A DNA stretch of 36,609 bases from Leekyejoonella antrihumi (GTDB taxonomy: Bacteria > Actinomycetota > Actinomycetes > Actinomycetales > Dermatophilaceae), in the NCBI RefSeq assembly GCF_007845645.1, contig NZ_VCQV01000043.1:1-36609 (forward strand). Reading direction: 5' to 3'. The notes beneath the pieces are model-generated. The model saw only the letters and a program-made list of their open reading frames with translations, had not been told where the DNA came from and made no database searches. Of the stretch, positions 1-14,494 are shown in pieces. The translations under genes were made by a program, and so were the position numbers. Numbering within the stretch: the stretch's first letter is position 1; every line of letters starts with the position of its first letter.

Positions 1-4
1 AAAC

Positions 5-77
5 CAAAAAACCCAATCCCAGCCGAAATCAACAAAAGCAAAAAATGCTATCCATCGAAATCAACCAAACAAAAAAT
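5..77 (-). repeat. Imperfect ~32-bp tandem repeat in the rrn leader
   Basis: On the minus strand a six-T block followed by GTTGATTTCG recurs. The plus-strand word CGAAATCAAC is at 24-33 and at 56-65, and A6 blocks lie at 40-45, 71-76 and, as a third partial unit, 6-11. The period is 31-34 bases. It may be the remains of leader duplication or simply the U-rich spacer typical of these leaders. Confidence 0.5.
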
Positions 78-99
78 CTGGCATCAATCACTCGACACG

Positions 100-120
100 C
101 TGTTGAGTTCTCAAGAAACG
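100..120 (-). promoter_or_regulatory. BoxA-type antitermination element of the rrn leader
   Basis: The minus strand reads TTTCTTGAGAACTCAACAG here, the boxA neighbourhood found in leaders of actinobacterial rRNA operons, where NusB/NusE load to prevent premature termination. The match to that family of leaders is close, and it is the main evidence that an rRNA operon lies to the left. Confidence 0.75.
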
Positions 121-170
121 ATCTCTGCCGCAATTCCGGGATTCTCTCCCTTGCTTGCGGCGACTGGTTA

Positions 171-200
171 AACTTACCATCCTGTTTGCGTCATTCCCAA
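171..200 (-). promoter_or_regulatory. Candidate rrn promoter
   Basis: On the minus strand TTGGGA (plus 195-200) is followed after 18 bases by TAAGTT (plus 171-176). TAAGTT is a familiar -10 form for actinobacterial sigmaA rrn promoters. The predicted start of transcription near 164 would place the boxA element about 45 bases into the transcript. The -35 is only a half match, so the -10 carries most of the weight. Confidence 0.55.
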
Positions 201-344
201 ATCGGGATTTGCGCGGATGTCGGTCGCTCCGGGACCGGCCATCTGGTCTCCCAGCTGTCCGTGCCTCCCGTAAGGCGACCTGCAGAACTGTACGGCAGCG
301 ATGGCCGCAGACCAAATTGAGCGGCGGCGCTGCCCCATCTTGCC

Positions 345-1610
345 TCAGCCGCGGCGGCGGCGGGCGGCCGCGAGGTGCTTGCGGCCGCGCTTGACCAGGG
401 CGGTCTGACCGTGCAGGAAGTCCGCGTCGGACAGGGTCTGCTCGGGGTCGGTCACCTTGATGTTGTTCACCGACACCCCGCCGTCCTTGATCAGCCGGCG
501 AGCGGCATTGCGGCTGTCTGCAACGCCGACGGCAACGAGTGCGTCCACGATCGTGTCGCCGGCGGCCACGGCCCCACCGGGAAGCTCGCCTGTCGCGTCC
601 TTCAGGGTGGCTGCATCGAGCACGTGCACGTCGCCCTTGCCGAAGAGCGCCGCCGATGCGTCCTGTGCCGCTCGGGTCGCCTCGGCGCCATGCACGAGTG
701 TCGTGACCTCGGCGGCAAGGGTGCGCTGTGCCTCCCGGCGGAACGGTGCGTCCGTGACCTGCTGCTCGAGTTCGGCGATGGCCTCGTACTCGAGGTCGGT
801 GAACACCTTGAGCAGCTTGATCACCTCGGAGTCATCGATGTTGATCCAGTACTGGTAGAACGCGTATGGGCTGGTCATCTCGGGGTCGAGCCAGATCGCG
901 TTGCCCTCGGACTTGCCGTACTTGCGCCCTGACGCGTCGGTCAGGAGCGGCGTCGTGAGCACATGGGCATGCCCGCCGTCCGCGCTGCGGATCAGATCCA
1001 CGCCCGCCAGGATGTTGCCCCACTGGTCGACGGCACCGGTCTGCAGGGTGCAGCCGAACTCCCGAAAGAGGTGCAGGTAGTCAAGGGCCTGCAGGATCTG
1101 ATAGCTGAACTCGGTGTAGCTGATGCCCTGGTCGCTGTTCAGGCGCGCCGCCACGGCGTCCTTCTTGACCATGGCGTTGACTCGGAAGTGCTTGCCGTAG
1201 TCCCGCAGGAAGTCCAGTGCGCTGATCCCCTGCGTCCAGTCCAGGTTGTTGACCATGGTGGCCGGATTGTCGCCGTCGAACGACAGGAACGACTCCGCCT
1301 GCGCGCGGATGTGTGCCACGGCGTCGGCTACCTGCTCCTTGGTGCGCAACACTCGTTCGGAGTCCGGTTTCGGGTCGCCGATCAACCCGGTGGAGCCGCC
1401 GACCAGACAGAGCACGCGATGCCCGGCCTGCTGCAAGCGACGAGCGAGCACGAGCTGGACCAGGTTGCCGAAGTGCAGCGACGGCGCCGTGGGGTCGAAG
1501 CCCACATACAGCGTGAGCGGCCCGTCGGCGAGTGCCTTGCGCAGCGCGGTCTCGTCGGTGGTCTGGGCCACCAAACCGCGCCACTGCAGCTCGTCGAAAA
1601 TGTCGCTCAC
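345..1610 (-). CDS. tyrS: Tyrosyl-tRNA synthetase
   Basis: Class I aminoacyl-tRNA synthetase that charges tRNA-Tyr; cytoplasmic; 421 aa, normal for bacterial TyrRS. The HIGH-type motif is HFGN at residues 46-49 after GFDPTAPSL. The second signature is KYGKS at 230-234, the usual bacterial TyrRS form of KMSKS. The tyrosine/tRNA recognition stretch with GAVDQWGN lies between them. An S4-like RNA-binding domain fills roughly the last 70 residues (DSRNAARRLIKDGGVSVNN). The frame stays open upstream to 1904, but the GTG at 1610 was chosen because the family begins with this kind of sequence and GAGAGG lies about 9 bases before it; the upstream extension is Arg-rich shadow of the glycosylase gene. 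It is the last gene before the rRNA operon leader. Confidence 0.97.
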   Translation of the reverse strand: MSDIFDELQWRGLVAQTTDETALRKALADGPLTLYVGFDPTAPSLHFGNLVQLVLARRLQQAGHRVLCLVGGSTGLIGDPKPDSERVLRTKEQVADAVAHIRAQAESFLSFDGDNPATMVNNLDWTQGISALDFLRDYGKHFRVNAMVKKDAVAARLNSDQGISYTEFSYQILQALDYLHLFREFGCTLQTGAVDQWGNILAGVDLIRSADGGHAHVLTTPLLTDASGRKYGKSEGNAIWLDPEMTSPYAFYQYWINIDDSEVIKLLKVFTDLEYEAIAELEQQVTDAPFRREAQRTLAAEVTTLVHGAEATRAAQDASAALFGKGDVHVLDAATLKDATGELPGGAVAAGDTIVDALVAVGVADSRNAARRLIKDGGVSVNNIKVTDPEQTLSDADFLHGQTALVKRGRKHLAAARRRRG

Positions 1611-1675
1611 GGTGTCGTTCCTCTCGCCGTGCCCGGCCTGGTGCCGGGCCCTGCCACTAGGGTGCCGTATGCCGG

Positions 1676-2281
1676 TCAGCCTCTGCGACGGGGTTTTGCC
1701 GGACGGTATGCCGACACGCTCGGCTCGCCATCGATCCAGAAGCGCCAGGGGTATGCCGTGCCGTCTCCGCCTGGTCCGCTCAGGCCCACTCGTGGCCCGC
1801 ACCTGATGCTGTCTGCGTCGACAGCGACAGCCGGGCCGAGCACGAACCCGGCCCCCGTCGACCCGATGGTGCTGCCGTTGTGACTCAGGTCGATCGCCAG
1901 GCACTTCGTCATTCGTGCCGGCCCGCGCGCCAGGTCCCGGTCGGAGGAGCGTCCACGGCGGCTGCGCGCCGTCGCCAGACCGTCGACGACGGCCCCGGCC
2001 CGCAGCAGCACCGCCGATGCCTCACCCTCGGGACTCAGCACAACGTTCATGCAGTGATGCATGCCGTAGGTGAAGTAGACGTACAGGTGCCCCGGTGGGC
2101 CGAACATGACCGCGTTCCGCCGAGTGGGACCGCGAAAGGCATGCGAACCCGGGTCGGCCACGCCGGCATACGCCTCGACCTCGGTGAGTCGCACCGTCAC
2201 ACCGCCATGGCCGACGATGCGACCGAGCAGGCTCCGCGCCGTCCGCAGGACTGGTGGCTCGTCGGTCGCTCGCTCCGCCAT
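1676..2281 (-). CDS. DNA-3-methyladenine glycosylase (AAG/Mpg family)
   Basis: Base-excision repair glycosylase of the mammalian-type AAG family that removes alkylated purines from DNA; monofunctional, cytoplasmic; 201 aa, within the bacterial range. Visible family blocks are LTEVEAYAG (33-40), which holds the catalytic glutamate region; HAFRGPTRRNAVMFGPPGH (48-65); and YVYFTYGMHHCMNVV (67-81), the Tyr/His-rich intercalation region. The R-G-P-ARMTK block and C-terminal RxGLSG/PWRFWIDG are also present. The ATG at 2281 starts MAERATDEPP and lies 10 bases after the argH stop, so it is probably co-transcribed as a downstream member of the arg operon. The open frame continues upstream into argH but without family similarity. 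Naming as Mpg is secure at family level. Confidence 0.92.
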   Translation of the reverse strand: MAERATDEPPVLRTARSLLGRIVGHGGVTVRLTEVEAYAGVADPGSHAFRGPTRRNAVMFGPPGHLYVYFTYGMHHCMNVVLSPEGEASAVLLRAGAVVDGLATARSRRGRSSDRDLARGPARMTKCLAIDLSHNGSTIGSTGAGFVLGPAVAVDADSIRCGPRVGLSGPGGDGTAYPWRFWIDGEPSVSAYRPAKPRRRG

Positions 2282-2291
2282 CGTGGAGACC

Positions 2292-3743
<1,452 letters not shown>

Positions 3744-3794
3744 CTATGGTCTTTGCGGTCACTCCGGCTCCTCGTGTCATGGCTGCAGTCTGTC

Positions 3795-6412
<2,618 letters not shown>

Positions 6413-6420
<8 letters not shown>

Positions 6421-7345
6421 CGGTGGCCTCCTTGGACGTGGGGTTGCAGTCGTTGGTGATCATGGTGCCGATGCCCTCGTCGGTGAAGACCTCGAGCAGC
6501 AGTGAGTGCGGCTGCCGGCCGTCGACGACGTGCGCCTGGGCGACTCCGCCACGGATGGCTCGCACGCAGGCCTCCAGCTTGGGGACCATGCCGGAGTCCA
6601 CCTGCTGGAGCAGCTGTTCGGCCGCGCTGACCGTCAGACCGCTGAGCAGGCTGCCCTTGTCCGGCCAGTTGCCGTAGATGCCTTCGACATCGGTGAGCAC
6701 GACCAGCTTGTGCGCGTCGAGCGCCACGGCCAACGCGCCGGCGGCGGTGTCCGCGTTGACGTTGAGCACCTGGCCGTCATGATCGAGATCGGGTGCCACC
6801 GATGAGACGACGGGAATTCGGCCGGCCGCGAGCAGGTCTTCGACGGCGGCAGGGTTGACCGTCTCCACATCGCCGACCAGGCCGATATCCACCAGTTCGC
6901 CGTCGATCAGTGCGCCGCGCCGGCGGGCGCCGAACAGGGCACCGTCCTCGCCGGAGAGTCCGACTGCCAGGGCACCGTGCTGGTTGATCAGGCCCACCAG
7001 CTCCCGAGAGACCTGCCCGGTGAGGACCATGCGAACGACATCCATCACTTCGGGCGTCGTCACGCGCAGTCCGCCCTTGAACTCGCTGGAGATGCCGAGT
7101 CGGTCGAGCATGTCCTGGATCTGTGGCCCACCGCCGTGCACGACCACGGGACGCAGCCCGGCATACCGCAGGAACGCGACATCCTGTGCGAAGGCCAGCT
7201 TGAGGGCATCATCCGTCATGGCGTTGCCGCCGTACTTCACGACAACCAGTGCGCCGCGGAACCGCTCCAGCCAGGGCAGCGCCTCGACCAGCGTGCTGGC
7301 CTTGCTGGTCGCCTCGGCAATGGCGTTCACATCTCGAAGGCTCAT
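6413..7345 (-). CDS. argB: Acetylglutamate kinase
   Basis: Amino-acid kinase phosphorylating N-acetylglutamate, often the arginine feedback point. The 310 aa length fits the hexameric, arginine-sensitive form with an N-terminal helix (residues 1-25, before [11 protein letters not shown]). ATP/phosphate motifs are VKYGGNAM (36-43) and VVHGGGPQI (68-76). The NAG-binding region contains [11 protein letters not shown], and GKIPVVSS-like ([12 protein letters not shown]) and [12 protein letters not shown] blocks follow. The ATG at 7345 was chosen over the upstream GTG/ATG extension to 7432 because CGAGGA lies about 5 bases before it and the extension covers the intergenic inverted repeat. It is preceded by an unusual 100-bp gap from argJ, the widest joint of the argC-to-argF part of the operon. 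Confidence 0.95.
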
Positions 7346-7397
7346 CCGAGATCCTCGCAGTCTGTTGAATACGGTGCGAGCGAGGAATGCTCGGGGT

Positions 7398-7442
7398 CCC
7401 CGCAAAGTAGGGAGCGAGGCACGAACGAACAACTTTGCGGGG
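7398..7442. repeat. 11-bp perfect inverted repeat between argJ and argB
   Basis: CCCCGCAAAGT (7398-7408) and its exact reverse complement ACTTTGCGGGG (7432-7442) bracket a 23-base loop, in the only sizeable gap inside argC-J-B-D-F. There is no T-run after either arm, so it does not look like an intrinsic terminator. It could tune the message (RNase or ribosome barrier between argJ and argB) or be a small dispersed palindrome. Confidence 0.6.
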
Positions 7443-7445
7443 TGG

Positions 7446-9674
<2,229 letters not shown>

Positions 9675-9744
9675 TGCGGTCTCCGGTGGGTACCCAACAG
9701 TCGACCAACTATCGTCTCAACCTGCGGGACCGGGTCGCAGTATT

Positions 9745-9823
9745 CGAGATCGCAAGTTCGGCTCCTACGACTCGCCGAGATCGCAGCATCTGGCCCCACT
9801 TTCGATTCTGGGACCCGAAAGTG
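9745..9823. repeat. Hairpin and short direct repeats between argC and the GNAT gene
   Basis: CGAGATCGCA occurs at 9745-9754 and again at 9776-9785. Just beyond, CACTTTCG (9797-9804) pairs with CGAAAGTG (9816-9823) around an 11-base loop. The surrounding 190 bases have no plausible gene. There is no T-run, so terminator function for the acetyltransferase gene is uncertain. It may be an intergenic dispersed element. Confidence 0.45.
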
Positions 9824-9867
9824 CGAACTCGCGGTCGGCTGAGCTCGCCGCCGGCCAACCCGTCCGC

Positions 9868-10365
9868 CTACGGCTCGAGACGGAGCTGGTACCACCGAGT
9901 GTCGACCCACTGATCGAACTTCCGACCGACCTCGCGCAGGGTGCCGACCAGCTCGAACCCGAGGGACTCGTGCAACGACACCGACGCGGGATTCGGTTCC
10001 GCCACGACGGCCACCGCGCTGTGCATCCGATCCGCCCGGAGCAGCTCGAGCAGATGGGAGTACGCCAGACTGCCCAGACCCTGACCCACCGCGTCGGGTA
10101 GCAGGTAGACCGACGTCTCCCGAGTGCGCGCGTATGCCGGACGAGGGCGGAACCGGCTCGAGCAGGCGTAGCCGGCCACCGTGCCGTCGCGTTCGACGAC
10201 GACCAGGTGGTCGCCGCGCTCAGCGCTCGACAGCCTCTCGCGCCAGTAGGACAGCGGCGGATCGGTGACGTCGAAGGTCGCGACGCTCTCCCGCACGGCG
10301 TGCCCATAGATCTTTGCGAGGACCGGCACGTCCTCAAGCCGGGCGGCCCGGATCACTGGCGACAC
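9868..10365 (-). CDS. GNAT-family N-acetyltransferase, phosphinothricin/YncA-like
   Basis: Acetyl-CoA-dependent N-acetyltransferase, cytoplasmic; 165 aa as usual for the phosphinothricin acetyltransferase-like subgroup. It begins VIRAARLEDVPVLAKIYGHAVRESVATFD, the hallmark opening of that subgroup, with YWRERL next. The acetyl-CoA loop is represented by the QGLGS stretch after SVYLLPDAV, and NPASVSLHESLGFELVGTLREVGRKFDQWVDT closes the fold. The substrate is unknown; relatives acetylate phosphinothricin, methionine sulfoximine or other amines. The GTG at 10365 is chosen because upstream sequence to 10563 has no family similarity. No Shine-Dalgarno is present, but TACGCT (plus 10372-10377) ends 6 bases upstream, so a leaderless start is possible. 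Confidence 0.88.
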   Translation of the reverse strand: MSPVIRAARLEDVPVLAKIYGHAVRESVATFDVTDPPLSYWRERLSSAERGDHLVVVERDGTVAGYACSSRFRPRPAYARTRETSVYLLPDAVGQGLGSLAYSHLLELLRADRMHSAVAVVAEPNPASVSLHESLGFELVGTLREVGRKFDQWVDTRWYQLRLEP

Positions 10366-10829
10366 CGCTTCAGCGTATGGCAGGCGGCTTCGACGCGACC
10401 CTCGACCGAGAGTTGGCCGCCTACCCCGCCCGCTGAGTGTCGGCATCCGGGGATGCCTCAGGCGCGAGTTTCGACGCCTCCCTCCGGCCCGCAGCCGGGT
10501 CGTACATGTCTTCGACGAGCGGCACCGGGAAGTGATCGCCGGGGTGACCTTCGGGACGGCCACAGGGCGTCAACGTGCCTTCGGTGAAGAAGTCACGCAG
10601 TGTGCCCTCGCACCGCATCGTGTCGATCGGGCGGGTACCCACGGCAGACGCGCTCCCTGCTCGGGCCGTCTGCCGATCCGACGCCATTCGCCTCGAACCG
10701 GACGTAACAACGCTATGGCCTCGGCTCCTGGGGATGATGGCGTCCACAGTCACAGTGTCGTCTAGCGACTCAGCGGTGGACCAGCAAAACGAGCCATGTA
10801 GCTCCCTGCACTCGGACCTCGCAAAAACT
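10366..10829 (-). other. 464-bp interval between GNAT and pheT genes
   Basis: Apart from the probable small Cys/His ORF (10421-10618) and the hairpin at the pheT end, nothing recognisable is seen here. There is no tRNA and no T-rich terminator. The 55 bases before the GNAT start hold only the possible -10. Confidence 0.5.
10421..10618 (-). CDS. Small Cys/His protein, hypothetical
   Basis: 65-aa reading frame starting MRCEGTLRDFF. It contains TPCGRPEGHPGDHFP: a C-x5-H-x3-H block preceded by an earlier Cys3. This CGxPxGHxGxH pattern recurs in short actinobacterial and actinophage proteins and looks like a small metal site; the remainder is acidic/Arg-rich and probably disordered. The ATG at 10618 lacks a good Shine-Dalgarno. 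An alternative ATG at 10687 would add 23 residues and has GAGG 3-4 bases before it. No function is proposed. It lies between pheT and the GNAT gene on the same strand. The pattern is the only support for its being a gene. Confidence 0.4.
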   Translation of the reverse strand: MRCEGTLRDFFTEGTLTPCGRPEGHPGDHFPVPLVEDMYDPAAGRREASKLAPEASPDADTQRAG

Positions 10830-10838
10830 CTAGGTCCG
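10813..10838. other. Hairpin overlapping the pheT stop codon
   Basis: CGGACCT (10813-10819) and AGGTCCG (10832-10838) form a 7-bp stem whose proximal arm covers the pheT TAG. A run of five T (minus strand) lies in the loop rather than after the stem, so it is not a standard intrinsic terminator. Confidence 0.4.
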
Positions 10839-13358
10839 CTGGACGGCACCCGTCGCAGAACCGGCAGCCGCCACCGCACGGTCACGGAGGGTGTTGACCT
10901 CCTGGGTGGTCAGGGTGCGGTCGAGGGCACGGAAGGACAGCCGATACGCCAGCGACTTCTTGCCGTCCTCCACCTGATCTCCCTGGTAGGTGTCGAAGAG
11001 CACGATCTGCTCGAGCAGGTCGCCGGCACCGCTACGTAGCACGGCCTCCACCTCGGCGGCGGTCACGGACTGGTCGACCACGAGGGCGACGTCGCTCTGG
11101 ACCAGCGGATAGGTCGCGATCGGACGGGACACCACGGCCTGATCGCTCGCGTGGATGAGCACGTCCACATCGATCTCGGCGCCCACGACCCGGGCCGGGA
11201 GCCCCAGTGCCTGACACACCTTCGGGTGCAACTCGCCGGCGTGACCGACCAAGGTGCCGTCGGGCAGAGCGAAGCATGCACAACGCCCGGGGTGGAACGG
11301 CATGGCGTCGTCGGCTCGGACGCTCACCTCGAGCGCCAGCGCGGTCCCTACCGACCGCACCAGGGCGACGGCGTCAGACCAGTCGGCAGGGCGGCCGGCG
11401 CCCCACCAGCCGGCGTGCTCGGTCTCTCCGCTGAGCAGGATCGCCAGGTGCCTCGGCTGCGGTGGGACCGCGGCACGAATCGCATCCAGCACCTCGGGCG
11501 CCGGGTGCACCCCCACCGGTGACGTCAGTGCGTGCTGCTGCTCGCCCTCGCGCGCGAGCACGAGGCCCAGCTCGAAGATGGCCACGTCCTTGACGCCGCG
11601 CGAGATGTTGCGGCGAAGCGTGTCGACCAGCGTGGACAGCACCGAGATCCGCATCAACGGCTGCTGCTCGGACAGTGGATTGGCGATCCGCACGGTGCGC
11701 GCCCGTGCCTGCTCCGCGTCATAGCCAAGGGCCACATGCCGCTCATCGCTGACGAACGGCGCGGTCCACACCTCCGAGAGCCCCTGTGCGGCAAGCGCAT
11801 CGGCAACGACGCGACGAACCCGCTGCCCATGGGTCAGGCCTCGCCCGCCGGGTGGAGTCGGCAGGATCGACGGAATCCGGTCATAGCCCTTGATCCGGGC
11901 GACCTCCTCGACCAGGTCCGGTGCCGTATGCAGATCGGGCCGCCAAGATGGCGGGACCACCGAAAGCGCATCGCCGGAGGTGTCAACCTCGCAGCCGATC
12001 TCACGGAGTACACCGACGACATCGTCCGTCGAGTAGTCCACGCCGACGAGCCGGCTGGGCAGCGTCGGATCCAGCTCGATCGCCTCTGGAGTCGGTGGGG
12101 CACCCACGTCGGTCACACCCTGGTCGACGTTGCCTCCACCCAGCTGCACCAGCAGGTCCACCGCCAGCTGCGCCGCAGCCGGCGCCGCCTGCGGGTCGAC
12201 ACCGCGCTCGAACCGGCGAGCCGCCTCCGACGGCAGCTTGTGTCGGCGCGACGAGCGCGCCACTGTCGTCGCGTCGAAGTGCGCGGACTCGATCAGCACA
12301 TCGGTGGTCGACGCCGTGACCTCGGAGTCCTCGCCGCCCATCACACCGGCGATCGCCAGCGCCTTGTCACCACCGTCGGTGATCAGCAGGTCCTCGGGGT
12401 AGAGCGCACGCTCGACGTCGTCGAGGGTCTTGAGCTTCTCTCCCTGCCTGGCCCGGCGCACCACGATCGGACCCTGCAACGTCTGCACGTCGAAGGCGTG
12501 CAACGGCTGACCGAGAGCGAGCATGACGTAGTTCGTCACGTCGACGGCCAGCGAAATGGGGCGCATCCCGGCCTCGGTGAGACGGGTGGCCAGCCACGCC
12601 GGTGTCGCGGCAGTGAGATCGATCCCCCGCACGATCCGGGCGACGTACCGATCGCAGCCCTGGTTGCCGCGCAGCGGCGCGTCGTCCTCGAGCCGCACCT
12701 CGTAGCCTGCCTCGTTCGAGGCCGGCGCGCGTGCGGCGAGATCGAGTGCGGGGTCGGTGAACTCGGCGCCCGTGGCGTGCGCATACTCGCGGGCCACACC
12801 ACGCAGCGAGAAGCAGTAGCCACGGTCCGGGGTCACGTTGATCTCGACGGTCTCGCGGTCCAGGCCCAGCAGCGGGATCGCGTCGTCGCCCGGCTTCACG
12901 TCCGCGCTCGGCAGGAGGTCGGCAAGCCGGATGATGCCACCCGAGCCGTCGTCCGGCAGACCGAGCTCGTCGGCGGCACAGATCATCCCGGCACTGACGT
13001 GGCCGTAGGTCTTGCGCGCCGAGATCGCAAAACCTCCGGGCAGCTCGGCGCCCGGCAGCACCACGACCACCAGCTCGTCGACCTGGAAGTTGTGCGCGCC
13101 GCACACGATGCCCTGGGGCTCGCCGGTGCCATTCGCAGCGCCGACGTCAACCGAGCACCAGTTGATGGTCTTGCCGTTCTTCTGCGGCTCGGGGTCCAGG
13201 GTCAGAACCTTGCCGACGACGAGTGGACCGGTGACCTGCCCCCCGTGCACGCCCTCCTCCTCCAGACCGACCTGCACCAGACTCGCCGCGACGTCCACGC
13301 CACGCGCATCCTTGGGCACCGCGACATACTCGCGCAGCCACTCCACCGGCACCCGCAT
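10830..13358 (-). CDS. pheT: Phenylalanyl-tRNA synthetase beta subunit
   Basis: Large subunit of the (alpha-beta)2 PheRS; 842 aa, standard. Order of domains: N-terminal start MRVPVEWLREYV; EMAP/OB tRNA-binding domain at about 40-155 (VVGKVLTLDPEPQKNGKTINWCSVDVG); B3/B4 editing domain (ARIVRGIDL, SLAVDVTNYVMLALGQPLHAFD, ESAHFDATTVARSSRRHKLPSEAARRFERGVDP); B5 domain; core; and C-terminal FDX-ACB anticodon-binding domain (IATYPLVQSDVALVVDQSV to NTLRDRAV). The ATG at 13358 shares one base with the pheS stop (TGATG). The frame stays open upstream to 13601 over pheS, but that part is shadow. Confidence 0.97.
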   Translation of the reverse strand: MRVPVEWLREYVAVPKDARGVDVAASLVQVGLEEEGVHGGQVTGPLVVGKVLTLDPEPQKNGKTINWCSVDVGAANGTGEPQGIVCGAHNFQVDELVVVVLPGAELPGGFAISARKTYGHVSAGMICAADELGLPDDGSGGIIRLADLLPSADVKPGDDAIPLLGLDRETVEINVTPDRGYCFSLRGVAREYAHATGAEFTDPALDLAARAPASNEAGYEVRLEDDAPLRGNQGCDRYVARIVRGIDLTAATPAWLATRLTEAGMRPISLAVDVTNYVMLALGQPLHAFDVQTLQGPIVVRRARQGEKLKTLDDVERALYPEDLLITDGGDKALAIAGVMGGEDSEVTASTTDVLIESAHFDATTVARSSRRHKLPSEAARRFERGVDPQAAPAAAQLAVDLLVQLGGGNVDQGVTDVGAPPTPEAIELDPTLPSRLVGVDYSTDDVVGVLREIGCEVDTSGDALSVVPPSWRPDLHTAPDLVEEVARIKGYDRIPSILPTPPGGRGLTHGQRVRRVVADALAAQGLSEVWTAPFVSDERHVALGYDAEQARARTVRIANPLSEQQPLMRISVLSTLVDTLRRNISRGVKDVAIFELGLVLAREGEQQHALTSPVGVHPAPEVLDAIRAAVPPQPRHLAILLSGETEHAGWWGAGRPADWSDAVALVRSVGTALALEVSVRADDAMPFHPGRCACFALPDGTLVGHAGELHPKVCQALGLPARVVGAEIDVDVLIHASDQAVVSRPIATYPLVQSDVALVVDQSVTAAEVEAVLRSGAGDLLEQIVLFDTYQGDQVEDGKKSLAYRLSFRALDRTLTTQEVNTLRDRAVAAAGSATGAVQRT

Positions 13359-14452
13359 CAGATCTCCATCCCGAACTGCGCGCCGAAACGCACATCTCCC
13401 TCGATCAGCTCTCGCATGTCCGACTGCCCGGTGCGGAACTGCAGCGCGCGGTCGATGCCCATGCCGAAGGCAAAGCCTGAGTAGCGATCCGGGTCGACCC
13501 CGCAGGCGCTCAGCACGTTGCGGTTGACCATGCCGCAACCACCCCACTCGATCCATCCGGTGCCGCTGCACGACCGGCACTGCGGATTGCTGCCGCGGCA
13601 CACGAAGCAGCGCAGGTCCATCTCGGCGCTCGGCTCGGTGAAAGGAAAGAAGGAGGGTCGCAGCCGCGTGGTGATGTCGTCACCGAACAGCTCGGACGCG
13701 AGCCGGTCCAGAGTGCCCTTCAGGTGGGCCATCGTCAGCCCCTCGTCCACCGCCAGGCCTTCGAGCTGGTGGAAGGCGGGCATGTGCGTGGCGTCCAGCT
13801 CATCGGTGCGGTAGACCCGGCCGACGCACGCGATGTAGAGCGGCACCCCGCGTTCCAGCATCGCGCGCGCCTGCACCGGCGAGGTCTGCGTGCGCAGCAC
13901 CAGGCCCGAATCGGCGGGCTCGACATAGAACGTGTCCTGCATCTGCCGCGCGGGGTGGTCGATGTCGAAGTTGAGCGCGTCGAAGTTGAACCACTCGGCC
14001 TCGACCTCGGGGCCTTCGGCGATCTCCCAGCCCATCCCGACCATGAGGTCGGCCATCCGCTGCCCCATCAGCTCGACCGGGTGACGTCGCCCGAGCGGTC
14101 GACGCGCCGGGATCATCGTGACGTCCACCGACTCTTCGACGAGGATGCGCCGGTCGCGATCCGCCTCGAGCTGCGCCTGCCGCTCCTTGACCGCCGCACC
14201 GACCTGCCCGCGTGCCTTGCCGACCCGCTTGCCGGCCTCTGCTTTGGCCGTCGGGGGCAGCGCGCCGATCCCCCGGTTCGCCAGTGCCAGCGGGCTCTTG
14301 TCCCCCTGGTGCGCAGTGCGGGCCGCCTTCAGCTCGTCCAGCGAGCCGGCACCGGCGAACGCGGCGAGCGCGTTCTGCACGGCCTGGTCGATGGCGGCCG
14401 GGTCGAGTGCACTGACCTCGACCGGGTCGTCCTGCATGTTCAGGCCTGACAT
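13358..14452 (-). CDS. pheS: Phenylalanyl-tRNA synthetase alpha subunit
   Basis: Catalytic subunit of PheRS, class II synthetase; 364 aa. An N-terminal coiled-coil (about residues 12-100: SLDELKAARTAH to RQAQLEADRDRR) precedes the class II core. Motif 1 region is HPVELMGQRMADLMVGMGWEIAEGPEVE. Motif 2 includes VGRVYRTDELDATHMPAFHQLEG. Motif 3 is GMGIDRALQFRTG. PFTEPSAEMD and the WIEWGGCGMVN block are family hallmarks. A Cys cluster CFVCRGSNPQCRSCSG inserted before WIEW looks like a zinc-knuckle-like loop common in this family. The start is either the ATG at 14452 (MSGLNMQDDPVEV, as in relatives) or 14461, two codons more. Confidence 0.96.
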   Translation of the reverse strand: MSGLNMQDDPVEVSALDPAAIDQAVQNALAAFAGAGSLDELKAARTAHQGDKSPLALANRGIGALPPTAKAEAGKRVGKARGQVGAAVKERQAQLEADRDRRILVEESVDVTMIPARRPLGRRHPVELMGQRMADLMVGMGWEIAEGPEVEAEWFNFDALNFDIDHPARQMQDTFYVEPADSGLVLRTQTSPVQARAMLERGVPLYIACVGRVYRTDELDATHMPAFHQLEGLAVDEGLTMAHLKGTLDRLASELFGDDITTRLRPSFFPFTEPSAEMDLRCFVCRGSNPQCRSCSGTGWIEWGGCGMVNRNVLSACGVDPDRYSGFAFGMGIDRALQFRTGQSDMRELIEGDVRFGAQFGMEI

Positions 14453-14494
14453 TGCTCTCATCTCGGGTGGGGGGTGTGGCGCTCGGCAGCCGCG

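Larger units (their letters stand above)
1..164 (-). other. rRNA operon leader (pre-16S), running left off the window
   Basis: Read on the minus strand, this stretch has the make-up of an actinobacterial pre-16S leader: a boxA-like TTGAGAACTC element followed by a strongly U-rich, G-poor tract (runs of six T at about 71-76, 40-45 and 6-11 in plus coordinates). It is far richer in A/T than anything else in the window. The 16S gene itself is not in the window and should begin shortly beyond position 1. That 16S follows is inference from the leader type and from the position downstream of tyrS. Confidence 0.75.

Noticed and set aside
11532-13484. Very long open frame on the plus strand across pheT (about 650 codons)
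   Set aside because: It is the antisense shadow of a real gene in high-GC DNA; the translation is Arg/His/Asp-rich with no domain, and pheT on the other strand is unambiguous.
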